A DNA stretch of 64,000 nt from Selenomonadales bacterium. GTDB taxonomy: Bacteria > Bacillota > Negativicutes > Sporomusales > UBA7701. This document shows positions 52,873 through 60,702 of the stretch, piece after piece (positions within the stretch are counted from its first letter, which is position 1; each line of letters opens with the position of its first letter). The position numbers and the translations under genes were made by a program. The stretch spans positions 1 to 64,000 of the forward strand of contig JARKPR010000035.1 of the NCBI GenBank assembly GCA_029975165.1. The letters run 5' to 3'. Under the pieces are notes generated by a model, which was not told the DNA's origin, did not search any database, and saw only the letters and a program-made list of their open reading frames with translations.

Positions 52873-53018
52873 CCTGCAAAAAACGAATAGGGCAAGAGAT
52901 GCCGCCTAACTAAGGTCATAGCCCCTCTGCGCTATAAAGGTTTTGCCTACCGAGCGGCGAAATCATATCTAGGGGAGAGCCATTCCAGGACGGCTAATCT
53001 TTCATTAAGGAAGTCGTA

Positions 53019-54701
53019 ATGATGATTGAAAAAGAAGTTCAAGCTATTCTCTTAGATAGAATCAAGGAAGGGATTGTCGCTCTCGATTCCTCCGGAAGAA
53101 TAGAATCTCTCAACAAGTCGGCCGACTTAATGCTGACTAAGTCCCAAAAGACCATTGTCGGGAGCGATTTTTCCACGATAGTCAATCTGGATCTGCGGCA
53201 GTGCCTAATTAGCGGGAACTTCACATCTGTTCAAGGGAAAAAGCTCAAAGTTGCTGAAACGGTTATCAGGGTCGACTGTGTGCCCCGATATGACGGCAGC
53301 GAGTGTACAGGAGTAACGCTTGTCCTGAACGATATAACGGAAATAAGGCAGATTGCGGAAGATCTGGGGCATGCCAAGGAAGAAAAGGCCAGACTGGAAA
53401 GCTTCCTGAATTTATTGGATGAGGCGGTTATAATCACTGACGCCTGGGGAAAGATTACCGGCGTAAATCAGGCGGTTTACGCATATGAAGAAAAGGCGAA
53501 CAGCTTCATCGGGAAAAAAATAACGGACATTTTGGACGATCAGATCGAATTCCCCGTTTTATCAGCCAACAGTGTTGTCAGATGGAAGAGGGAGGATGGG
53601 AATTTTATCGTCGGGGTCATAATTCCCATGCGCTTCTTGAACCGCATCATCGGTTATGCGGTCAGGTTTCAGAAAAGCGACAGTCGCAATCCAACGGATG
53701 AAATCGCCGGCGAATACCTGTACAAGGCCGGGGAGGTTTCCCAGCAGGCGCAGTACTGCTTGAGCGATATCATCGGACAGAGCAATGCCATCCGCAATTT
53801 GAAGACGATGGTCAAAAAAATTGCCCAGACAAAGTCGGCCATCATGATCGAAAGTGAAAGCGGTACCGGCAAGGAGCTGTTTGCGCACGCGATCCACAAT
53901 CTAAGCCCCCGGGCAACCTTCCCCTTTGTTAAACTAAACTGCGCCGGACTGCCGGATACGTTGCTGGAGTCCGAGTTGTTCGGCTATGGCGAGGGAGCGT
54001 TCACCGGCGCGAGAAAGGGCGGCTATAAAGGGCGCTTCGAACTGGCGCACAACGGGACGCTGTTTCTGGACGAAGTGGGGGAAATGCCCTTATCGATGCA
54101 GGCCAAGTTTCTCCGCGTATTGCAGGAGCAAGAGATTCAACGCCTGGGAGACGAGAAAACCAGGAAGGTCGATGTCCGCATTATCTGCGCCACTAATCAG
54201 GATTTATGGTCCCTTGTCAAGCGTAAGCAATTCCGGGAGGATTTGTACTACCGGCTCAATGTCGTCAAATTAGCCATACCCCCGCTCCGGGAAAGGCGCG
54301 AAGACATTAAACCGTTGGTTCTGTCACTGATCCGCAAATACTCGCAGGAATTCCAGAAAAAGGTTACCGGCATATCGCCGGATGTATACGCGGCCCTGGT
54401 CAATTATGATTGGCCCGGTAACGTCAGGGAACTTAACAATGCCATTGAAGCGGTTTTCAACATTGTCGACAACGAAATCATCGAGCTGCATCACCTTCCA
54501 GCCCGCTTCGCTTCGCCGCAAATAGTGCGTTATAAGGCTTCGGGCACGCTGGAAAGTTACTTGCTGGAATGCGAAAAGGAAGCCGTGACCCTGGCCTTGA
54601 AAAATGCCGGCGGCAATAAGATCCAGGCCGCCAAGATCCTCGGTATTTCAAGAGCGGCATTGTATCGTAAATTAAATTGTTTTGACGGTACGCCGGTTTA
54701 G
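53019..54701 (+). CDS. Sigma-54-dependent transcriptional activator with PAS domains
   Basis: A 560-residue enhancer-binding protein. Residues 1-120 and 125-240 look like two PAS sensor domains (GIVALDSSGRIESLNKSA and AVIITDAWGKITGVNQAV starts). The AAA+ domain runs from about 250 to 480, with Walker A ESGTGKELFA (about 279), GAFTGA (about 325, the sigma-54 contact) and LFLDEVGEMP. A Fis-type HTH (NKIQAAKILGISRAALYRKL) ends the protein. It belongs to the group of PrdR/RocR-like amino acid regulators and very likely controls the three sigma-54 promoters nearby. It is GC-poor relative to neighbours. Confidence 0.92.
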   Translation: MMIEKEVQAILLDRIKEGIVALDSSGRIESLNKSADLMLTKSQKTIVGSDFSTIVNLDLRQCLISGNFTSVQGKKLKVAETVIRVDCVPRYDGSECTGVTLVLNDITEIRQIAEDLGHAKEEKARLESFLNLLDEAVIITDAWGKITGVNQAVYAYEEKANSFIGKKITDILDDQIEFPVLSANSVVRWKREDGNFIVGVIIPMRFLNRIIGYAVRFQKSDSRNPTDEIAGEYLYKAGEVSQQAQYCLSDIIGQSNAIRNLKTMVKKIAQTKSAIMIESESGTGKELFAHAIHNLSPRATFPFVKLNCAGLPDTLLESELFGYGEGAFTGARKGGYKGRFELAHNGTLFLDEVGEMPLSMQAKFLRVLQEQEIQRLGDEKTRKVDVRIICATNQDLWSLVKRKQFREDLYYRLNVVKLAIPPLRERREDIKPLVLSLIRKYSQEFQKKVTGISPDVYAALVNYDWPGNVRELNNAIEAVFNIVDNEIIELHHLPARFASPQIVRYKASGTLESYLLECEKEAVTLALKNAGGNKIQAAKILGISRAALYRKLNCFDGTPV

Positions 54702-54867
54702 ACGGAAAACCGGAAAAAGGCAGAATAATCAGTACGCTTGCTGTATTAAAACCGAGAAATGTATCGTAGTTGAGAACAGCTGAAGCAAGTCTTGAATTAG
54801 CTGATGTTTGTGACGATTTTCTCATACGACGTCTACAAAATGAGAAGAGAGTAACGTTCTGCGATCG
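54702..54867 (+). promoter_or_regulatory. Upstream activating region of the grdE-like operon
   Basis: GAGAAATGTATCG (54754-54766) resembles GAGACGTGTATCG (59913-59925) upstream of the second reductase promoter (11 of 13 bases) and lies about 135 bases before the -24 box in both orientation and spacing similar to that site. TTCTCAT and ATGAGAA form an additional inverted repeat near 54820-54848. These are candidate binding sites of the PAS activator. Confidence 0.6.
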
Positions 54868-54899
54868 GCTCATGTGCACGGACATGGGCTTTTTTATTT
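54868..54899 (+). terminator. Terminator of the activator gene
   Basis: GCTCATGT (54868-54875) pairs with ACATGGGC (54882-54889), followed by TTTTTTATTTC. It sits directly before the sigma-54 promoter. Confidence 0.88.
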
Positions 54900-54915
54900 C
54901 GGCATGAAACTTGCT
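54900..54915 (+). promoter_or_regulatory. Sigma-54 promoter of the grdE-like / grdB operon
   Basis: CGGCAT-GAAAC-TTGCT has GG (54901-54902) and GC (54913-54914) ten bases apart. Predicted start is near 54926, leaving a 110-base leader without obvious structure before the grdE-like gene. Confidence 0.78.
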
Positions 54916-55036
54916 TTAAGGTTTATCATGCTCAATGTGTATGCTTATCCGGAAGGCATCGCTGCCAGCAAGCGCAAGGGGGGGATGGCAAAAACCATTC
55001 ATGATCGCGATAAAGTGAAAGGGGGAAAAGTTCGGC

Positions 55037-56299
55037 ATGCGTTTGCAGAAGCTCTACTATGACATCGAGAACGTGGTTTTTGACGCTAAAACTTATCTTG
55101 ACGGACATTCGCTGCATATCAACAGAGACGAATTAATCGAGACGGTCGCCGATAAACGGTTCGCCGACATTACTATCGGCTTGGCGATTCCCGGGGAAAG
55201 TTGCCGGATTATGAATCCGGGAGACATCGTGCAGCCGACCCTTCGCCTGGAGGATGAAAAGGCTACGTTTCCGGGCGCCCAGGGCGAAATGCGCCGGGCC
55301 GGAAACGGAAAAACCATAGCGTTGCGCGGCGTCGCCGTCGCGGAAGTGTGCGAGCGGTTCCTTTCTTTGGGCTGCTTCCTCGATATGTCGGGCCCTGGAG
55401 CGGAACACACGCCTTTTTCCGAAACGATCAATATTTGCATCGACCCGACACCGGCCGCAGGCGTCGAACTGAACGATTACCTGGAGGCTTTGAAGGCGGC
55501 GTCGCTTAAAGCGGCTGCTTATCTGGCCAAGGCGGCCAAAGACCATACGCCCGATGCGGTCGAGGAGTTCGCGTTGGAGCGGGAGGGTCTGGAGGGCTTG
55601 CCCAGAGTGGCCTATATCTTCCAGATATTCAACCATGCGCCGTATACCGACACTCTGCTGTACGGCGACAGCGGCTTGTCGATGCTGCCGGTCGTGGTCC
55701 ATCCGAACGAGATTCTGGACGGCGCGCTGGTAAATCGGGACTATGGCCAGATTTCCAACGCCGATCCGACATTCGTTTATCAGAATCACCCGATGATTCT
55801 CGAGCTTTACCGGCGGCACGGCAAGGATGTCAATTTTGTCGGCGTCGTGGTGTCCAATACGCCCCACGTCGTCACCGACAAGAACAGGAACGCGATGCTG
55901 GCCACGGGATTGGTCAAGTACACCTTGAAAGCCGATGCCGTCATCATCACGAAAGAGGGGGGCGGGCATCCCCAGGTCGATATCGCCCTCATCTGCGACG
56001 ATTGCGAGGGGCTGGGCGTAAAGACGGCCATCCTCATTTCCGAATTCCTGTCGCCGAGCAATGCTACGGATGAGACGGTGCTTTTTACGACCAAAAATGC
56101 CGATGCCATGGTAGCCGCCGGCTGCCTGGAGTTTATGATCTTCCCTCCCATGGAAAAAGCTATCGGCGGCATCAAGATCGCCAACCCCGGGTCGACGGCT
56201 TTTTGCGACCCGCACGAGGCGTTCCGGCACAGGATCAAGAGCATCAGGGGCGGGATGAGCCAGTTGGGCGGCCTGCTGTACACTTCGATGAAGTATTAA
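55037..56299 (+). CDS. Component B alpha-type subunit (GrdE/GrdG/GrdI-like), atypical
   Basis: A 420-residue protein of the glycine/sarcosine/betaine reductase component B proprotein family. Blocks such as DITIGLAIPGESCRIMNPGDIV (about residues 44-65, in part) and HPMILELYRRHGKDVNFVGVVVSN (251-274, in part) fit. In known members a Cys in the middle is turned into a pyruvoyl group during self-cleavage. Here no Cys lies between residues 134 and 320. The stretch that I align to the cleavage site reads DGALVNRDYG. The protein may be uncleaved, may use Ser, or may act differently. It precedes the selenoprotein subunit by 36 bases. Confidence 0.78.
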   Translation: MRLQKLYYDIENVVFDAKTYLDGHSLHINRDELIETVADKRFADITIGLAIPGESCRIMNPGDIVQPTLRLEDEKATFPGAQGEMRRAGNGKTIALRGVAVAEVCERFLSLGCFLDMSGPGAEHTPFSETINICIDPTPAAGVELNDYLEALKAASLKAAAYLAKAAKDHTPDAVEEFALEREGLEGLPRVAYIFQIFNHAPYTDTLLYGDSGLSMLPVVVHPNEILDGALVNRDYGQISNADPTFVYQNHPMILELYRRHGKDVNFVGVVVSNTPHVVTDKNRNAMLATGLVKYTLKADAVIITKEGGGHPQVDIALICDDCEGLGVKTAILISEFLSPSNATDETVLFTTKNADAMVAAGCLEFMIFPPMEKAIGGIKIANPGSTAFCDPHEAFRHRIKSIRGGMSQLGGLLYTSMKY

Positions 56300-56335
56300 C
56301 TACCAGGTAATCGAGAGCAAAGGAGGAGCAGAGGC

Positions 56336-57619
56336 GTGGCGAAAAAGATCAGGATAGTCCATTATATCAACCAATTCTTCGGCCAGTATGGCGGCGAAGA
56401 TGCGGCGAGTATGGGTATTGTGGTCAAAGAAGAAATGGTCGGCCCGGGCAAAGGCCTGGCAGCCGCTCTGGGCGACCGGGCGGAAATCGTGGCCACCGTA
56501 ATCTGCGGCGACAACCACATCGCCGAACGTTTGGAAGAAGTCACGAAGGAAGTAGTAGATATCATCGAAAAGTATAAGCCCGACCTGGTGTTCGCCGGTC
56601 CGGCCTACGGCGCCGGCCGCTACGGCGTTGCCTGTGGCTCGGTGTGCGCTGCGGTCCAGAAACGGCTGGGTATACCCGCGGTGACGGCGCAAAATGAGGA
56701 AAATCCCGGGGCGGACATTTTCAAGAAAGAGCTATATATCATCAAGACTGGCACCAACGCCAGGACCATGGCCGACGACACCAAGAGAATAGTCGCGCTG
56801 GGCTTGAAGCTGTTGGCCGGCGAATTTATCGGCAGCCCGGAGGACGAAGGCTATATAACGCGCGGGCTGGCCAGGAACGTGAAATCGCCGAAAAGCTCGG
56901 CCGAGCGCATCGTCGATATGCTGCTGGACAAATATCACGGCCGCCCGTTCAAGACCGAGGTGCCGATCCCTTCGCATGAAGCGGTGCCAGCTACGCCGGC
57001 CATCAAGGATCTGGCCAACGCAACGGTGGTATTGGTGACTGACGGCGGTTTGTACCCGGCAGGCAATCCCGACAGAATGCCGTCGCAAAATGCCGATACA
57101 TTCCGCTCGTACTCCATCGAGGGTAAGGATGAGCTCAAGAAAGGGGACTATATCGTCTGCCATAACGGCTATGACCCCAGCTTCGTCCTGGCCGATCCCA
57201 ACCGCCTGGTGCCCGTGGACGCGATGCGGGAGCTGGTTAAGGACAAGGTCGTCGGCAAGATGCACGAGTATTACCTGGCCACGACCGGCCTGATAACCAC
57301 GATCGCCAACAGCAAAAAGACGGCGCAGGCGATGGCGGAATATATCAAGGACCACAATATCGACGCCGCCATCCTGACCTCGACCTGAGGCTCCAGCACT
57401 CGCTGCGGTGCAGTGATTTCAAAAGAGCTTGAAAAAGCGGGCATTCCCACAGTTCAGGTTTGCAATATGACCCCTGTTGCCAATTCGGTCGGGACGCCGC
57501 GTATTTCGCCGTCGGCCAGCATCAAATATCCTTTCGGGGCACCCAGTTTGCCGGTGGATGAGGAAAAAGAGGAAAGGGTCATGATGCTGCGCGACGCCCT
57601 GGGGTATCTGACAAAATAA
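56336..57619 (+). CDS. grdB: Component B selenoprotein subunit (GrdB/GrdF/GrdH-like), UGA read as Sec
   Basis: GTG start after AAGGAGGAGCAGAGGC gives 427 residues if UGA at 57386-57388 (codon 351) is decoded as selenocysteine. The region ILTST-U-GSSTRCGAV aligns with the active site of GrdB, whose Sec is also near residue 350, and the following VGTPRISPSASIKYPFG agrees with the family C-terminus, so UGA is not a stop. In the canonical protein the Sec is followed by G-T-C, giving a Sec-Cys pair. Here it is G-S-S. A hairpin with stem GCAC/GTGC just after UGA is a plausible bacterial SECIS. Substrate: unknown. Confidence 0.86.
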
Positions 57620-57675
57620 CATCCTGTCAGCAATAGGAGTTACGGCAAAATGAATTGCGGGAGATGAATAGGACG

Positions 57676-59118
57676 ATGGCTGAAGTTGTCAAGAAAGACT
57701 TGGCACCTACCCCCAAGAAGAAAAATTTGCAGGGTGTGATCGGCGCCGTTGTCGGGATAATTCTGGGCGTGCTGATCGCCGTCATACCGCCGCCCGCCGG
57801 ACTTACGCCCCAAGCCATGCAAGCTGTCGCCATTTTGGTCTGGGGCCTTAGCTATTTCTCGTTCAAGGTGATGCCGGAGTATTTGATCGCACTTCTGATG
57901 TGCGTACTGTGGGCAGGCTTTAAAGTAGTACCTTTCGGTACGGCGTTCGCTTCGTTCCAGGGTACGACCTGGTGGCTGGTGGTCGGGGTGATGGGCATCG
58001 GCATCGCCGTGAAGAAGAGCGGCCTGCTCGGCCGCACGGCTCTGTTGGCAATGCAGCTCTTCCCGCCCACTTTCAGGGGGCAGGTGCTTTCCATGCTGAC
58101 GGTCGGCACGGTGATTGCGCCCTTGATGCCCAGCACTACGGTAAAGATCGCGATTGCCGGGCCGATAAGCGTCGGTATTGCCGAGTATCTCGGCTTCAAA
58201 AGGCAGAGCAACGGGCTGGCCGGGCTGTTCATGTCCATGTACATGGGGTTCTCCGTAAACGGCACGCTGTTTCTGAGCGCATCGTTTTTGAGCTACATGA
58301 TGCTCGGCGCTCTGCCGGCCGCCACGCAGGCCCAGTTCACCTGGCTCAACTGGACCCTCATGATGATTCCCTACGGCATAGTTCTGCTGATCGGTTCTTA
58401 TTTCGCCGCTGTCATGCTATACAAACCGGAAGAAGAAAAAACGGTCAATAAGGACTTTATCACCGCGAAGATTGCGGCCCTCGGCCCCATAAGCCGGGAC
58501 GAGAAAATTACCCTCATAATCCTGCTGATATCGCTCTGCTTCTGGATCACCGAATCGTTCCACCACATTTCTTCCACGCTGGTTGCGCTGGTGGCGATGT
58601 CCGCCCTGATAATATGCAAGGTTTTCGGGCGGACCGAGTTCCAGAACGATCTGGGATGGGGCCTGCTGGTAATGCTCGGCGGGCTGCTGAACATCGGGCC
58701 CGTCATGCACGGCGTCCATCTGGACAAGTGGATCGGCAGCGTCCTGAGCCCCTATCTCGGCCAGATCGTTTCCCAGCCATACTTATTCGTGGCGGTATTG
58801 GCCATTCTTATTTATCTGGCCCGGTTCGTCATCGACCTGGCCGCCGGCATCACGCTCTTTACCGTCGTTCTGATACCGATCGCGCAGCAGGCCGGGATAA
58901 ACCCGTGGGTCGTAGGCATGATATCCTATGTCTCGTGCTGCATCTGGAACCTTTATTATCAGAACGGCAACTTCCTCGTCGCGTTTTCGGTCATCGGCGG
59001 CGAGGATACCGTGCCGTACAGCAAAACGGTCAGGATGTCTATGGCCTATATGGTTATATCGATTATCGGCCTATGGGTCAGCGTGCCTTACTGGCAACAT
59101 TTCGGCCTGATACCGTAA
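57676..59118 (+). CDS. DASS-family (SLC13-like) anion:sodium symporter
   Basis: Polytopic membrane protein, about 480 residues from this ATG. TTG 57655 and ATG 57664 are alternatives. About 11-12 hydrophobic segments are interrupted by SNT-like elements, here MPSTTVKIAIAGPISVGI (about residue 155) and the C-terminal half with NGNFLVAFSVIGGEDTVPY. These resemble the substrate loops of divalent-anion transporters that move di- or tricarboxylates and sulfate. It lies between component B genes and the Sec-DsbA, so its cargo is likely the reductase substrate or product. That is inference. Glycine, sarcosine and betaine, by contrast, use other transporter families. Confidence 0.82.
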   Translation: MAEVVKKDLAPTPKKKNLQGVIGAVVGIILGVLIAVIPPPAGLTPQAMQAVAILVWGLSYFSFKVMPEYLIALLMCVLWAGFKVVPFGTAFASFQGTTWWLVVGVMGIGIAVKKSGLLGRTALLAMQLFPPTFRGQVLSMLTVGTVIAPLMPSTTVKIAIAGPISVGIAEYLGFKRQSNGLAGLFMSMYMGFSVNGTLFLSASFLSYMMLGALPAATQAQFTWLNWTLMMIPYGIVLLIGSYFAAVMLYKPEEEKTVNKDFITAKIAALGPISRDEKITLIILLISLCFWITESFHHISSTLVALVAMSALIICKVFGRTEFQNDLGWGLLVMLGGLLNIGPVMHGVHLDKWIGSVLSPYLGQIVSQPYLFVAVLAILIYLARFVIDLAAGITLFTVVLIPIAQQAGINPWVVGMISYVSCCIWNLYYQNGNFLVAFSVIGGEDTVPYSKTVRMSMAYMVISIIGLWVSVPYWQHFGLIP

Positions 59119-59154
59119 GTTGTCGGTACAGTATAAAGAACGCGAGTTTGTCCG

Positions 59155-59185
59155 GCCTCCGGGGAGCGCATGCTCTCCCGGAGGC
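59155..59185 (+). terminator. Hairpin after the DASS gene
   Basis: GCCTCCGGG (59155-59163) pairs with CCCGGAGGC (59177-59185), with an inner AG/CT extension. No T run follows. It may lower transcription into the next gene or mark a processing point. A TATAAT at 59228-59233 could start a separate transcript. Confidence 0.5.
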
Positions 59186-59270
59186 TCCGGTATGTTCGGC
59201 ACGCTACCATGACGGGATATTTTCCAATATAATTAATATATACTTACGAAGCGGGCGCGAGGAAACGGCG

Positions 59271-59873
59271 ATGCTTGTGCGGATAAGCGTTTTTTCCGAC
59301 TATGTCTGACCATATTGCTATATCGGCAAAGGTATTGTCGATGAACTGAAAAAAGAATACGCGATTACGGACGAGTGGATCGGTCTGGAGATTCACCCTG
59401 AGACTCCGCGGCAGGGGATGCTGTTGCGCGAGCGCTATCCGGGACGGGATATGCAGGCGACATATGAAGGCTTACGCCGGTTGGGAGCGCCGTATGGGCT
59501 GACATTCGTCGACCGGCCGATACTGGCCAATTCCCGCATCGCGCTGGAAGCGGGCGAATTCGCCAGGGACAACGGCCTCTTCGCGCCGTTCCACGGGGAA
59601 ATTTTCAAGCGGTATTTTGCGCTTGGCGAGAATATCAGCCAACCGGTGGTAATTTTGCAGGTTGCCAAAGATATCGGGCTCGATATACGCGAGCTGGCGA
59701 CAGCGCTGGAAGAATTCCGCTACGCCGGCCGGCTGCAGGCCGCCCAGCAATTGGCGGCATCGCTGGCGATTTATAATGTACCGACATTTATTGTCAACGG
59801 CCGGCACAAGATCGTCGGTACTCCGCCGCTGGACGAATGGCGAAAGCTTTTATCCGCCGTGGCGGATGAGTGA
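59271..59873 (+). CDS. DsbA/FrnE-like thioredoxin-fold selenoprotein with UPYC active site
   Basis: The ATG at 59271 follows CGAGGAAACGGCG. Reading TGA at 59307 (codon 13) as Sec gives the start MLVRISVFSDYV, then U-P-Y-C, then YIGKG, exactly where DsbA/FrnE relatives have C-P-x-C-Y-I-G. The remainder has the usual inserted helical domain and PTFIVNGRHKIVG (cis-Pro, about residues 177-189). It is 200 residues. No signal peptide is present, so it acts in the cytoplasm. The bases after UGA can form a small stem (TTGC/GCAA with a TATATCG loop) suitable for SECIS. It may reduce or isomerise a thiol or handle the reductase intermediate. Confidence 0.85.
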
Positions 59874-59899
59874 AGGCCAACGGGCGGCGGACACGAATT

Positions 59900-59927
59900 A
59901 TGTCTCGAAAACGAGACGTGTATCGCA
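59900..59927 (+). promoter_or_regulatory. Candidate enhancer site before the grdA operon
   Basis: GTCTCG-AAAA-CGAGAC is a perfect inverted repeat, continuing into GAGACGTGTATCG (59913-59925), the motif shared with 54754-54766. It is about 123 bases before the -24 box, in line with a binding site for the PAS activator. Confidence 0.6.
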
Positions 59928-60014
59928 AGGGAGATGAAGAAAGTTGCTTGCGAGGCGTTTGCGGAGATACATCGGTGCCGGCAAAATGCAGCGTTGGTAA
60001 GGGTTCTGCTATTG

Positions 60015-60046
60015 GCCCATGCCTCTAGACATGGGCATTGCTGTTT
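60015..60046 (+). terminator. Terminator ahead of the second reductase promoter
   Basis: GCCCATG (60015-60021) pairs with CATGGGC (60030-60036) and is followed by ATTGCTGTTTT. The arrangement hairpin, T-rich tail, sigma-54 box is the same as at 54868-54915. Confidence 0.72.
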
Positions 60047-60062
60047 TGGCATGGAGTATGCA
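60047..60062 (+). promoter_or_regulatory. Sigma-54 promoter of the grdA operon
   Basis: TGGCAT-GGAGT-ATGCA has GG (60048-60049) and GC (60060-60061) ten bases apart. The first T of the -12 element is A. Predicted start is near 60073, about 92 bases before grdA1. Confidence 0.72.
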
Positions 60063-60164
60063 TGTATTCTCTCATGTGAATGGCAATCGCCGGACTGGTC
60101 AGAGCAGAGCGTTTTTTGGTTTTGGTTACCGTACGCAGAAATAATCGCACTGAGGGGGATAAAG

Positions 60165-60653
60165 GTGGATTTTAAGAACAAGAAGGTCATCGTACTTGGC
60201 GAAAGCGACGGTATACCCTCGGGAGCCATCGCCCCGTGCGTGCAGGCGGCGGGCGGAGAGGTGGTTTTCCAGACAACCCAGTTCTTTGTCTGAACGGCCT
60301 GGGGGGCGATGGACCTGGAGGATCAGTGGGCAATTCTGAAGGTAATCCGTAAGCACGGGACAAACGAGCTGATCGTCATACTCGGTTGCCCGAATACCGA
60401 ATGCGCGGAATTGCACGCCGAAACGATGATTGCCGGCGATCCTTCGTTTGCAGGTCCGTTGACCGGAGTCCAGTTGGGGCTCCCCGTTTATCACGTCATG
60501 GAGGCCGAAGTCAAGAACCAAATCCCGAAAGATGCCTATCAACAGTATTTGAAGGGATTTGAACCAGCTTTTGACGAGGACGAATTTTCTCAGCTCATGA
60601 AACTGATCAGGGCAAAATACACGGCCAATAATCATAGGGGCAACGGATATTAG
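60165..60653 (+). CDS. grdA: GrdA-like selenoprotein 1, atypical active site
   Basis: From the GTG after GAGGGGGATAAAG, with UGA at 60291 as Sec43, it gives 162 residues of selenoprotein A. This protein carries the carboxymethyl-selenoether intermediate from component B to component C. MDFKNKKVIVLGESDGIPS, the active-site TAWGAMDLEDQ after the Sec and AGDPSFAGPLTGVQLGL are clear GrdA marks. The usual C-F-V-U is F-F-V-U, so the resolving Cys is missing. Two other differences, LGCPNTECAEL (extra cysteines) and a longer C-terminus, set it apart from GrdA 2. Its task may be specialised. Confidence 0.87.
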
Positions 60654-60702
60654 CAAACCTGCCCGCAACAAAGGAGCAGGGCCCCTCTGAGAGGAGAATG
60701 GT

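Noticed and set aside
54874-55062. Small 62-codon frame before the grdE-like gene
   Set aside because: It begins inside a terminator hairpin, runs over the sigma-54 promoter and ends inside the next gene, so it is not a gene.
57386-57388. TGA as the real end of a shortened grdB
   Set aside because: The frame after TGA continues with RCG, VGTPRI and PFG blocks of the GrdB C-terminus, and tRNA-Sec is encoded nearby.
59307-59309. TGA as a nonsense mutation in a DsbA pseudogene
   Set aside because: It falls exactly on the redox Cys position, the rest of the frame is intact, and a good ribosome site precedes the upstream ATG.
60309-60653. Separate gene starting at ATG 60309
   Set aside because: This is the C-terminal part of grdA1. 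The Sec codon at 60291 joins it to the upstream frame.
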